From positions 1 through 61,051 of the forward strand of contig DHVX01000095.1 in the NCBI GenBank assembly GCA_002412885.1: DNA of 61,051 bases, given 5' to 3'. This DNA is from Bacteroidales bacterium UBA5197. Its GTDB lineage: Bacteria; Bacteroidota; Bacteroidia; Bacteroidales; Lentimicrobiaceae. Each line of letters begins with the position of its first letter. The first letter of the stretch is position 1. Of the stretch, positions 1-7,886 are shown one piece after another. A program made the translations under genes and the position numbers. Under the pieces are notes generated by a model that worked only from the letters and a program-made list of their open reading frames with translations, was not told where the DNA came from and ran no database searches.

Positions 1-19
1 GGGTGTCCCAGTGTCGAAG

Positions 20-472
20 TCAGGAAATATTATCACAGGCAAACCATTCTGCCCATGACGATTTGGTCTCTCTTAACCTGAGACTGATTAATTTAATATG
101 ATCAGGAAGCAGGCCTGTTAGCCGCTGAGAAAAATCAATCAGCAGATTTTCGCTGGTAGGAGGATAGTCTGCAAGAACCAGTCGTCCGACAAATTCACCC
201 ATTTTATCCAACTGATCTGGTGCAGTATCTTTGTGCAGAACCAAAGCATGGTCAAACTGAATGATTATTTCCTTTTCCACCATTAGCTTCAATTCCTTGA
301 AGTCCATGACCATGCCAAAGATCGGGGATTCAGGATTGTTAACAGGCTCACCCGAAATGGTGATCATAAATTCATAGGAATGCCCGTGAATATGCTTGCA
401 CGGACCATTATACCCTGCAAGCGCATGTGCCATTTCAAACCTGAACTCCTTGGTTAACCTGATTACTGCCAT
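20..472 (-). CDS. queD: 6-carboxytetrahydropterin synthase (QueD/PTPS family)
   Basis: A complete 150-residue member of the 6-pyruvoyl-tetrahydropterin synthase family. QueD converts dihydroneopterin triphosphate to 6-carboxytetrahydropterin, the second step of queuosine/7-deazaguanine synthesis, in the cytoplasm. Visible motifs are His16 in FEMAHAL, and CKHIHGH at 25-31, which supplies the catalytic Cys25 and zinc ligands His29 and His31. The Asp-His pair lies in FDHALVLH, and the substrate-binding Glu in ETKSSWAEW near the C-terminus. The CxxxHGH spacing fits QueD rather than eukaryotic PTPS. It is the last gene of a leftward group, 14 bases after the endonuclease gene. No other queuosine genes are in the window, so its exact place in the pathway rests on family membership. 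Confidence 0.9.
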   Translation of the reverse strand: MAVIRLTKEFRFEMAHALAGYNGPCKHIHGHSYEFMITISGEPVNNPESPIFGMVMDFKELKLMVEKEIIIQFDHALVLHKDTAPDQLDKMGEFVGRLVLADYPPTSENLLIDFSQRLTGLLPDHIKLISLRLRETKSSWAEWFACDNIS

Positions 473-486
473 CTAAAAAACTGCAT

Positions 487-1521
487 TTATTTAATTATTC
501 TTACAAACGCAGGATTTTTCCCTTGCTCGGTGAGTGATACGATATAGTAACCCTTTGCCAGTGATTCAGTTTCAACCCTTACTGTCGAAGAAGTTGTGGA
601 ATACCCTACCTGAAACTGACGTCCTGAGAGATCAGAAAAGGTAATGGTAACATCTTCGGTGTAAAATCCCGCATGTTCGATGGTGCATGTTGAAACAGCC
701 GGAACCGGATAAACACTGACATTCTGGTTGACTCCCGGATTGTTAATCCCGGTAGGCCAGCCCCAGATCTGAGCTGCAAATTCAGGGTGGTCAATAAACG
801 GGTTTCTGTTTTGCTGGTATGAATATACTGCATTGTTGCGGTTGATCTCTTTTGCGCTAACCGGATCGCCAAGATGCCAGTCTCTCATCATTGCCAGTGC
901 CCATGGCTTTAGCTGAGCACCGTTGGTCATGTCGCTCCCGGGCCAGTTGTTGTCCTCGTTATAATACCGCACCGACATATAGAAATAGGTGCGCGCAAAA
1001 TCGCCTTTATATTCATCAATGGGCTCAAACACAGTGCCTGAATATCCGGGATAAGTATTGCTGCCCACCTTACTCCCGTTATTTGAAGTATAAGTTGGGG
1101 ATGAAACTTCTCCAAAAGGATGATTGCTGCGTTTGCCATTGACCCATCCATCGGTCGGATATAAGTGAAAAAGATCTGAATTCATGGGTGATTGATCGCC
1201 AAACCAGCTTTTGGGCCATGAGTGCTCACGGTTATAACAATCGCATTCGCTGTTGTAATTTCCGCATTGGTTTGAGAAAAAAGTCCAGGAGCAATTGGAA
1301 TACATATCCCATACTTTTCCGTTTGGCAAGGCATCGGTATATTGAAACGCTGCCCACAGTCCATTGTAGCTGATCACATTGTGATTGTCAATAATGTTGT
1401 GCAGCGCAGCCTGCAATGCTGTACCTGTAAGCCCGTTCGCCGGATTATAGTAGCCACTGGGAGGTTGAGCAAACGAAATACTTACCAATGGCAAAAACAG
1501 AAACAGAATAAATTTCTTCAT
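487..1521 (-). CDS. Secreted endonuclease I family nuclease with T9SS sorting domain
   Basis: A 344-residue protein starting at the ATG at 1521, which begins a classic signal peptide (MKKFILFLFLPLVSISFAQ). The longer frame upstream adds 19 non-signal residues and overlaps the previous gene, so it is rejected. The catalytic region CYNREHSWPKSWF is the endonuclease I (EndA/NucM) signature with its general-base histidine, followed by DLFHLYPTDGWVNGKRSN. The last ~75 residues (VSVYPVPAVSTC to GYYIVSLTEQGKNPAFVRIIK) form a type A T9SS C-terminal domain, so the nuclease should be exported and surface-attached or released. Extracellular DNA degradation for nutrients or biofilm turnover is the likely role (inference). 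It lies 10 bases after the membrane protein gene and 14 before queD, consistent with one operon. Confidence 0.9.
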   Translation of the reverse strand: MKKFILFLFLPLVSISFAQPPSGYYNPANGLTGTALQAALHNIIDNHNVISYNGLWAAFQYTDALPNGKVWDMYSNCSWTFFSNQCGNYNSECDCYNREHSWPKSWFGDQSPMNSDLFHLYPTDGWVNGKRSNHPFGEVSSPTYTSNNGSKVGSNTYPGYSGTVFEPIDEYKGDFARTYFYMSVRYYNEDNNWPGSDMTNGAQLKPWALAMMRDWHLGDPVSAKEINRNNAVYSYQQNRNPFIDHPEFAAQIWGWPTGINNPGVNQNVSVYPVPAVSTCTIEHAGFYTEDVTITFSDLSGRQFQVGYSTTSSTVRVETESLAKGYYIVSLTEQGKNPAFVRIIK

Positions 1522-1531
1522 TATATTTAAA

Positions 1532-2089
1532 TTAAAATTGAACAAAGATTGATCGAATTGCTGCTGCAACCACAGCAATTCCGGAGATCAGAAGCAATGT
1601 GCGGATCGACCGGTGAAGTCCGAAACGGTTTCCCGAAAGTAAGCCTGAAGCGATGGCCATTATTTCTAATCCAAAAAGAACAATAAACACATAAAAGTTG
1701 AGCACATAACAGAAGCCAAGACCCATACCAATAAACAAGTAGTTTATCCCTTTTGCAAGGCTTACTATTATGGTTGTTTGGCGGTCATCAATCAGCACAA
1801 TTTTTTCTTCCGGGTTAAAGCGAATAGCTTCAGCAATTAATTTAATGCCAATAATCAATACAATAAGCTGTCCAGCAATGCATGAATAATCGGGCAAATA
1901 ATGTATTACGGCTTGAGCGGGTAAATATCCGGCAATAAAAAAAAGAACACTGGCAATGCCACTTACTAAAATGAATAAATAGGGAAGTCTTACTGCAACT
2001 TTGCGGTGCAAGGCTCCTGTGTACCATGCCAGTGCAAAGCCTCCCAGCGACAAAGCAAGAAACAGAAATATTGTGACTATAACTTCCAA
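1532..2089 (-). CDS. Six-helix membrane protein, possibly MntP/LysE-like efflux protein
   Basis: A hydrophobic protein with about six transmembrane helices. Two conserved-looking stretches, ALSLGGFALAWYTGAL in helix 1 and GIKLIAEAIRF in helix 3, with KGINYLFIGMGLGF after a short loop, recall the duplicated three-helix layout of the MntP (DUF204) manganese exporter family. The match is partial and I am not sure of the substrate. The frame can be extended to a TTG at 2110, but that codon lies inside a predicted -7 box (TACTTTTG on the minus strand, 2115-2108). The TTG at 2089 (LEVIVTIFLFL) is therefore the preferred start, giving about 185 residues and a very short leader. It heads the operon with the secreted nuclease and queD. 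Confidence 0.55.
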   Translation of the reverse strand: MEVIVTIFLFLALSLGGFALAWYTGALHRKVAVRLPYLFILVSGIASVLFFIAGYLPAQAVIHYLPDYSCIAGQLIVLIIGIKLIAEAIRFNPEEKIVLIDDRQTTIIVSLAKGINYLFIGMGLGFCYVLNFYVFIVLFGLEIMAIASGLLSGNRFGLHRSIRTLLLISGIAVVAAAIRSIFVQF

Positions 2090-2107
2090 GGTTATTTTTT
2101 CAGGCTG

Positions 2108-2115
2108 CAAAAGTA
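2108..2115 (-). promoter_or_regulatory. Predicted -7 box TACTTTTG of the 2089-20 operon
   Basis: On the minus strand this octamer fits the Bacteroidota TAnnTTTG consensus exactly. Transcription would start near 2103, just before the TTG at 2089. No clear -33 TTTG was found at the usual distance. Confidence 0.5.
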
Positions 2116-2227
2116 AGTAAAATTGAAGCCGGATATCATTTTGCCAGCCTCATTGACAGAAAATAGATAACTGCGACTCAATTTTGGCCGAAGAACTAAA
2201 TTCTACTTATCCCCTTATCCTTTCCAG

Positions 2228-2335
2228 AATCCGCAATCCGAAATTCGCAGTTGGTAACGTCCCTCGTCCCAAACGCCCCTCGTCCCTATTATATCTCCTT
2301 GTACCCATCTCTCCTTGTCACCTTGTCCACTTGTC
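2228..2335. repeat. Degenerate short tandem microrepeats in intergenic gap
   Basis: Three adjacent families of short imperfect repeats fill the gap between two leftward genes: an ATCCGAAAT-type pair (2228-2250), a CCCTCGTCCC pair (2259-2286), and CTCCTTGT/CACCTTGTC units (2294-2335). The ATCCGAAAT unit recurs at 22880-22968. They encode nothing recognisable. Confidence 0.7.
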
Positions 2336-2347
2336 ATGGAGGGAGCG

Positions 2348-3412
2348 TTACCTCATTATAGTCTGTGGAAAAATTACTTTATCCGGATGTTTCTTCAATT
2401 CTGTCATTACGGCGTCAAACAATTTGTTTTTTACTTTCCCTGAATCTTTTGGTTCAACCAGATATCGCACTTTTACACCTACCCATGTATTGTCGTGTAC
2501 CCTGAAAAGAACAGAAGGATATTCATCTACATCCAGTTCGTCAACTGGAGTTTCAGCCAGAATTTTCTTAAAACGCTTTACCCTTCTGATCATTGCCTCA
2601 CCGATTTCCGATTCAACAACTTGTTTTATGGAATTTGCCGTAAACTTAAAATCACTTTCGTGAGAAATAAACAAACTAAGTTCGTTCCAGATAAAAGGAA
2701 ATAGAGGCCATGAGTAATTATAGACAAATTCGCTGAAAACTTTTGAGTTTACAAATCGAATAATACGGCCACTTGGATGGTCGCCCGACAAATATTCGCC
2801 ATTAAATTCCCACAATGTGGTATCAATGTAGCTCACATTAATTACGTCGCCATACACATTTCCTATGCGAATGCGGTCACCCACTTCATAAGGTTTTCGG
2901 ATAAGTATGTATATCCATCCAAAAAAACTGGTGATGGGTGTTTGCAATGCAAAGCCAAGTATAAGCGAGACAATGCCAAACGAAACCATGGCAGCATACC
3001 AGTTTGCAAACAACAGCGACAGGATAATGGCAAGTATAAGTAGCCCGGCAAATAAGTTGGCAATGCGGTTAAAATTAAACACAGTGGTTTTATCCTCAAT
3101 TTTCCGGTTAAGCATTTTTTTTACCAACCGTGTAGCCGACAATACTAAGGAAATGAGCATCACTGCCAATATAATTTTTTGAGCCAGCGGAATGTAAATT
3201 TGGGGAAGAGGTAGTTGTTTCCATCCTAAAAGAAAATAAAGAATTCCGCAAATCAAAAATATAAGCGCCGATATACCCAGGAAAGGAGCTTCATTTTTTA
3301 CTATATCAGTGCTTGTGCTTTGCTCAGTTTTTGCAGTTTCGCTTAATGCCTTTTGAATTTTCTCCTCTTTTTTAAGGGCTTCGAGTTCTTTATCTTCCAT
3401 TGGTTCTATCAT
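2348..3412 (-). CDS. MscS-family mechanosensitive ion channel
   Basis: A 354-residue inner-membrane protein. An acidic, lysine-rich N-terminal tail (about 1-40) is followed by four to five transmembrane helices. The MscS core carries the pore-lining helix around YAAMVSFGIVSLILGFALQ, then the beta domain starting at KPYEVGDRIRIGNVYGDV, which is diagnostic of the family. The C-terminal cytosolic part includes a VGVKVRYLVEPKDS strand typical of the alpha/beta domain. The family opens under membrane tension to release solutes on osmotic downshock. It ends in TAA at 2348 with a repeat-bearing gap after it, so it is probably transcribed alone. An internal ATG at 3400 is an alternative start. Confidence 0.88.
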   Translation of the reverse strand: MIEPMEDKELEALKKEEKIQKALSETAKTEQSTSTDIVKNEAPFLGISALIFLICGILYFLLGWKQLPLPQIYIPLAQKIILAVMLISLVLSATRLVKKMLNRKIEDKTTVFNFNRIANLFAGLLILAIILSLLFANWYAAMVSFGIVSLILGFALQTPITSFFGWIYILIRKPYEVGDRIRIGNVYGDVINVSYIDTTLWEFNGEYLSGDHPSGRIIRFVNSKVFSEFVYNYSWPLFPFIWNELSLFISHESDFKFTANSIKQVVESEIGEAMIRRVKRFKKILAETPVDELDVDEYPSVLFRVHDNTWVGVKVRYLVEPKDSGKVKNKLFDAVMTELKKHPDKVIFPQTIMR

Positions 3413-3777
3413 TTTAAGAGGTAGTTTAAATGTGGGGGTTTTTTGTTGCTCGTGCGTGCAATGACTCCTTCAATCAAAGAATAATCTGCAATTATCTAAA
3501 CAATTTCTTAGAACATTCTCCTCTTTAACGAACGTAATATTCGTCTTAAATCCATAATCCGGAAATTTTCTGACATCGTTCTTCAAATTTAGTAAATATT
3601 GGTGAGGTTGGAAGCAGAATGAAGGGGAATTGCAAATTCCGCTTAGCGAAGTTTGCGAACATGGTAGAAACATTTTTTCCAAAAATCCTGCATCAATTTT
3701 ATAAACCTATGACAAAAATCATATTGCATAAAACCGAATAAATATTATATCTTTGCAGCCCTTTAGGAAGTTCATTT
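3413..3777. other. Intergenic gap without a convincing gene
   Basis: A 365-base AT-rich stretch between the MscS gene and tRNA-Leu. A 70-codon minus-strand frame at 3470-3682 has no recognisable domain, no start signal and an unusual composition, so I do not call it. The right end carries the tRNA promoter. Confidence 0.6.
3724..3755 (+). promoter_or_regulatory. Promoter of tRNA-Leu
   Basis: A TTG at 3724-3726 lies 21 bases before TATCTTTG at 3748-3755, a full match to the Bacteroidota -7 consensus TAnnTTTG. The tRNA begins 22 bases after the box. Confidence 0.7.
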
Positions 3778-3861
3778 GCCTCGGTGGCGGAATTGGTAGA
3801 CGCGTCGGTCTCAAAAACCGATGAGTGTGAGCTCGTGCCGGTTCGATCCCGGCCCGAGGTA
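3778..3861 (+). tRNA. tRNA-Leu (anticodon CAA)
   Basis: An 84-base tRNA. The acceptor stem GCCTCGG (3778-3784) pairs with CCGAGGT (3854-3860), with A3861 as discriminator. The anticodon stem TCGGT/ACCGA closes the loop CTCAAAA, giving anticodon CAA, which reads TTG leucine codons. The T arm is GCCGG-TTCGATC-CCGGC. A long variable arm (around TGAGTGTGAGCTCGT) marks a class II tRNA. The CCA end is not encoded. Confidence 0.96.
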
Positions 3862-3870
3862 CTGAACCAG

Positions 3871-3903
3871 AATCCTCGTTGTTTTCAACGGGGATTTTTT
3901 TTT
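3871..3903 (+). terminator. Rho-independent terminator after tRNA-Leu
   Basis: AATCCTCGTTG pairs with CAACGGGGATT (one G-T pair) around a TTTT loop, followed by a run of T. It lies 9 bases after the tRNA. Confidence 0.9.
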
Positions 3904-3990
3904 GGAATCCAGCTTGCCGTTAAAGTGAACCTACATATCCATTCATTTGCCCGTTTGCCCGATTTACTGTCAGGCTAAAAATTGATTTTC

Positions 3991-3998
3991 TAACTTTG
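3991..3998 (+). promoter_or_regulatory. Predicted -7 box TAACTTTG before the GTPase gene
   Basis: An exact TAnnTTTG match 20 bases before the ATG at 4019. The -33 element is not clear. Confidence 0.55.
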
Positions 3999-4018
3999 CA
4001 CGCTCAACAATCTACTGA

Positions 4019-5977
4019 ATGCAAAACCTCATCCGCAACATCGCCATTATGGCACACGCCGATGCCGGAAAAACCACAATTACTGAACAGTTTTTGTATT
4101 TTTCCGGTCAAACCAGTCGGCCAGGCAATGTGGACAAGGGAACCACCCAGTCAGATTTTCTGCCGGTTGAAAAAGAAAGAGGAATTTCGGTCAGCTCTTC
4201 ACACACATCTTTTCATTGGAGCAATACGCGTATTAACCTTATTGATACTCCCGGTCACGTTGACTTTTCAGGAGATGTGGAGCGGATAATGCGCATTCCC
4301 GATGGCGTTGTTCTTGTTATTTCGGCTGTCGAAGGTGTTCAGGCACATACCGAAACGCTCTGGAATGCACTGCGAATCAGACAAATTCCTGTTATTTTCT
4401 TTGTCAATAAAATCGACAGGGTAGGAGCCGATACCGCATCCGTTATCTTTAACATTAAAAAAGAGCTTAATGTCAATCCATTGGTGATTCAGGCAACCGA
4501 CAATGAGGGCGATAATGAAGTTACAATCAGAAATTTATGGGATAAGGATTTCAGACATGCCGAACTGCTTGAGCATGTAATTGAACGTGATGAAAAGTTG
4601 CTGAACAACTATCTGGAAGGGAAAGAACCGGAGTTTCAGGAGCTTGATAATCAATTGGCGCAATTGATAAAAAGCTGTGCGGTTTATCCGCTCTTATTCG
4701 GATCAGCCAAAACAGGACTTGGTATTGAAGCCTTGCTGAATGCTATTGTCAGCTATTTCCCCCCTTCGTCTGGTGACCCGCTGAAACCCTTATCGGCATT
4801 GGTTTATGGCATTGGTCATGATAAAATTATGGGCAAAATAGCATATGTTCGGGTATTTCAGGGCGCAATAAATAACCGCGATCTGGTGCACAATGCTACG
4901 CAAGAAACCGAAGAAAAGGTGACTCAGGTAAGGCGGGTTTTTCCGGGAAAGTATGAAGATACCGGAGTGGTGGAAGCTGGCGATCTTGCTGGTATCTGTG
5001 GTCTCAGAAGTGCATGTGTGGGTGACCTGCTCGGCATTTATACAGAAGATATCCCTGAAATGGTAAAATTGAGAACACCATTGATTGTAGTTCAAGTAAA
5101 TGCCATTAACAAAAAAGATTACCCGGCACTTGCTGTTTCTTTACAGGAACTTGCAGCCGAAGACCCCGCCCTGGAATTTGAATGGCTGCGTGAAGAATCA
5201 GAACTCAGGGTGAAAATTATGGGATGGATTCAAATGGAAGTTCTGGAACGTATCCTGGCTGACAGATTTGGTATTGAAGCCAAATTTGAAAACCCAACTG
5301 TTATTTATAAGGAAACACCTTCATCAGCAGCTGAAGGTTTTGTGCAATACTGGATGCCCAAACCCTGCTGGGCCATTATGAAATTCCGGATTGAACCCGG
5401 AGAACGCGGCAGTGGAGTTGTTTACCAAAGCACTGTAACTGTGAATAATATACAGCAGAAATATCAGTCTGAAGTGGAAAGAAGCATTGAAGGAGCGCTC
5501 AAACAAGGCTTAAAAGGATGGGAAGTTACCGATATCCGCATCACTTTAATTGAAGGCGAAGATCATCCGATGCATTCACGGGCCGGTGATTTTGCAGTGG
5601 CAACACCAATGGGAATCATGAACGGACTAGTTAATTCAGCAACAACCTTGCTGGAGCCGATCATCCGTTACAAAATTGATGCATCTGAAGATTTGCTTGG
5701 CCTGATAACCAGCGACATAACAAACATGCGGGGAATTTTTGAGTCGCCTGAAATTCAGAATGGTCGATTTACGTTAACCGGAACACTACCCCTGGCAACT
5801 TCTCTTGATTATCCTGTGAAGTTAAGTTCGCGCTCCGGCGGAAGAGCCAGAATTTCTACTCATTTTTCGGGCTACCGCGAATGCACTGATGAACAGGGAG
5901 TAATTCGTCCTTATAAAGGAATAAGTCCGCTGGAAACCGCGAAATATATACTTAAGGCACGGAGAGCAATACAATAA
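4019..5977 (+). CDS. Tet(M)/Tet(B)P-type ribosome-associated translational GTPase
   Basis: A 652-residue EF-G-like GTPase of the ribosomal-protection family. G1 is AHADAGKTT (12-20), G3 is DTPGH (from Asp76) and G4 is NKID (from about 130). The EF-G domains II-V follow, ending in a domain V with the sequence DYPVKLSSRSGG. Length and layout match Tet(M)/Tet(Q) (about 640-660). At the tip of domain IV, where Tet(M) has a tyrosine-serine-proline loop that displaces tetracycline, this protein instead reads HPMHSRAGDFAVATPMG. I therefore do not call it a resistance gene; a role in rescuing or resetting ribosomes is equally possible. It is a single-gene unit behind its own -7 box, and base composition is like its neighbours, so recent transfer is not evident. 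Confidence 0.82.
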   Translation: MQNLIRNIAIMAHADAGKTTITEQFLYFSGQTSRPGNVDKGTTQSDFLPVEKERGISVSSSHTSFHWSNTRINLIDTPGHVDFSGDVERIMRIPDGVVLVISAVEGVQAHTETLWNALRIRQIPVIFFVNKIDRVGADTASVIFNIKKELNVNPLVIQATDNEGDNEVTIRNLWDKDFRHAELLEHVIERDEKLLNNYLEGKEPEFQELDNQLAQLIKSCAVYPLLFGSAKTGLGIEALLNAIVSYFPPSSGDPLKPLSALVYGIGHDKIMGKIAYVRVFQGAINNRDLVHNATQETEEKVTQVRRVFPGKYEDTGVVEAGDLAGICGLRSACVGDLLGIYTEDIPEMVKLRTPLIVVQVNAINKKDYPALAVSLQELAAEDPALEFEWLREESELRVKIMGWIQMEVLERILADRFGIEAKFENPTVIYKETPSSAAEGFVQYWMPKPCWAIMKFRIEPGERGSGVVYQSTVTVNNIQQKYQSEVERSIEGALKQGLKGWEVTDIRITLIEGEDHPMHSRAGDFAVATPMGIMNGLVNSATTLLEPIIRYKIDASEDLLGLITSDITNMRGIFESPEIQNGRFTLTGTLPLATSLDYPVKLSSRSGGRARISTHFSGYRECTDEQGVIRPYKGISPLETAKYILKARRAIQ

Positions 5978-6091
5978 TGGCAAAAATGAGCATGGTTCAT
6001 CATGGATAATCTCACAATTTTCGCTTTCGCCAATGTAATATTATCATCAAATGTGAATAATTCAAATCAGTTTTCTGTCGCTGATTTTGCG

Positions 6092-6099
6092 TAAATTTG
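6092..6099 (+). promoter_or_regulatory. Predicted -7 box TAAATTTG of the processing-protease gene
   Basis: An exact TAnnTTTG match. It overlaps a potential TTG start codon at 6097, which rules that start out and favours the ATG at 6136. Confidence 0.6.
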
Positions 6100-6135
6100 C
6101 GAATTCAAATTATATCTGCTAAGACTCCCTCTTTC

Positions 6136-7770
6136 ATGTTTAAAAATCGTCGTTCAACAATATACCTCCCTTTTGCATTTGCACTTGTTCTGATTGCAGG
6201 ATTTTTCCTCGGTGCTTCAGTGGTAAGAGTTTCATCAGTAAATACCGGAATTCTCAAAGGGATACAAACAAGAAATTATAACCCGGTTGACTATGTAATC
6301 AATTACATAAACCGGGAGTATGTAGATTCAGTGGATGTTAGCTCGCTTCAGCAATCTGCCATCGAAGGCATTCTTGCCGGGCTTGATCCGCATTCACAAT
6401 ACATCAGCGCTGAAGAGTTCAATGATGTTAACGATCCTTTGCTTGGTAATTTTGATGGGATAGGCGTACAATTCCGACTCGAAAGTGATACCGTTTACAT
6501 TATCAATACAGTGCCTGGCGGCCCTTCTGAAAAAGTGGGAGTGATGGCCGGTGACCGGATTATTACGGTAGATGGCGATGTAATTGCCGGTGTAAAAGCT
6601 TCAAACAATGATGTAATGAAGCGATTGAAAGGGGTGCGAGGGACCAAAGTTACTGTCGGGGTATTGCGCAGAGGCGTTGATGAGTTGATCGAATTTGAAA
6701 TTATCAGAGGGGTAATTCCTACTTATAGCATTGATGCTTACTTTATGCCTGCCAACGAAATAGGCTACATAAAACTATCCAAGTTTTCTGCTACTACTTC
6801 TGAAGAGCTGAGTAAAGCAATTTCAGAGCTTAAATCGCAGGGAATGAATAGCCTGATTCTTGACCTCAGGGGAAATTCAGGGGGTTATCTGCAAACTGCC
6901 ATTACTGTCTCTGACGAGTTTTTGCCTGATGGAAAGCTCATTGTTTATACTCAGGGGCTTAATCGTCCGAAGCAGATTGCCAATGCAACAGCAAAGGGTT
7001 TGTTCGAATCCGGCACTCTCATTATTCTTATTGATGAAGGTTCAGCCTCGTCAAGCGAAATTGTTGCCGGAGCCATTCAGGACAACGACCGAGGTGTTAT
7101 AATCGGCAGACGTTCATTCGGAAAAGGATTGGTACAGGAACAACTTTCAATGCCCGATGGCGCTGCATTGCGCTTAACTGTGGCAAGATATTATACCCCT
7201 ACAGGTCGGAGCATTCAGAAACCATACGAAAAAGGTCATGCTGATGAATACAACGGTGAATTGTACGAGCGTATGGTTCATGGTGAACTGAACGAAGCCG
7301 ACAGTATAAAATTTGCAGATTCTCTAAAGTTTATGACACCGGCTGGCCGGGTTGTTTATGGTGGTGGCGGTATAATGCCGGATATTTTTATCCCGGTTGA
7401 CCGAAACCCCAATTACCGATACTACAATGAGATTCTCAGCAGAGGTCTTGTTCATCAGTTTGCATTTCAGTACACCGACAAAAATCGCAGTGACTTGCGA
7501 AAGTTTAAAGGAGTTGACGATTTTGACAGAAACTTTAAAATCACCCCCGGCATTTTATCTGAATTTGTAAGCTTTGCAGAATCCCGGGATGTTTCTCGCG
7601 ATAAGAGCGGACTCGAGTTCGTTAAACCAGAACTCGAAAATCTGCTAAAAGCATTGATAGCCAGAAATATTTATGATGAAAAAGGGTTTTATCCGATTTT
7701 TCTCAGAACTGATCAGGCGTATCTGAAAGCCATTGAGGAACTGACCAATCCAACCATTTTGGTTAAGTAA
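6136..7770 (+). CDS. C-terminal processing peptidase (S41 family) with PDZ domain
   Basis: A 544-residue periplasmic protease anchored by one N-terminal helix (IYLPFAFALVLIAGFFLGA). The PDZ domain covers about 85-165 (GIGVQFRLESDTVYIINTVPGGPSEKVGV, interrupted here only in description). The S41 core carries Ser305 in GSASSSE and the general base Lys330 in SFGKGLVQ; their 25-residue spacing is that of CtpB. A family-typical LRGNSGGYL oxyanion strand precedes them. The C-terminal ~120 residues are a helical extension common in Bacteroidota homologues. CtpA-type enzymes trim the C-termini of envelope proteins. The ATG at 6136 is chosen because the upstream TTG at 6097 sits in the promoter box. 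It converges on glmS across a shared terminator. Confidence 0.92.
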   Translation: MFKNRRSTIYLPFAFALVLIAGFFLGASVVRVSSVNTGILKGIQTRNYNPVDYVINYINREYVDSVDVSSLQQSAIEGILAGLDPHSQYISAEEFNDVNDPLLGNFDGIGVQFRLESDTVYIINTVPGGPSEKVGVMAGDRIITVDGDVIAGVKASNNDVMKRLKGVRGTKVTVGVLRRGVDELIEFEIIRGVIPTYSIDAYFMPANEIGYIKLSKFSATTSEELSKAISELKSQGMNSLILDLRGNSGGYLQTAITVSDEFLPDGKLIVYTQGLNRPKQIANATAKGLFESGTLIILIDEGSASSSEIVAGAIQDNDRGVIIGRRSFGKGLVQEQLSMPDGAALRLTVARYYTPTGRSIQKPYEKGHADEYNGELYERMVHGELNEADSIKFADSLKFMTPAGRVVYGGGGIMPDIFIPVDRNPNYRYYNEILSRGLVHQFAFQYTDKNRSDLRKFKGVDDFDRNFKITPGILSEFVSFAESRDVSRDKSGLEFVKPELENLLKALIARNIYDEKGFYPIFLRTDQAYLKAIEELTNPTILVK

Positions 7771-7825
7771 AAATAAGGTTTTCAGAAAATTCCGTCAGGA
7801 GTTTCCCTGGTCGGGTAAAAAGGCC

Positions 7826-7869
7826 AAAAGGCAGTCTGCATAATAAATGCCAGCTGCCTTTTGATTTTT
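7826..7869. terminator. Bidirectional terminator between the protease gene and glmS
   Basis: AAAAGGCAG (7826-7834) pairs with CTGCCTTTT (7854-7862), with a second inner stem CTGCAT/ATGCCAG. T-rich runs follow on both strands (GATTTTT rightward, GGCCTTTTT leftward), so it can serve both convergent genes. Confidence 0.85.
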
Positions 7870-7886
7870 GCAAAAACTGAATTTGC

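Noticed and set aside
2184..2663. 159-codon plus-strand frame opposite the MscS gene
   Set aside because: It is antisense to conserved MscS sequence and begins inside microrepeats; no domain.
3470..3682. 70-codon minus-strand frame in the gap before tRNA-Leu
   Set aside because: No recognisable domain, ribosome site or promoter, and composition unlike the neighbouring genes.
3784..3978. 64-codon plus-strand frame over tRNA-Leu
   Set aside because: It is the translation of the tRNA and its terminator, a frequent false gene.
4019..5977. Calling the GTPase a tetracycline resistance gene
   Set aside because: Family resemblance alone is not enough, and the domain IV loop used for drug displacement is not the Tet(M) one.
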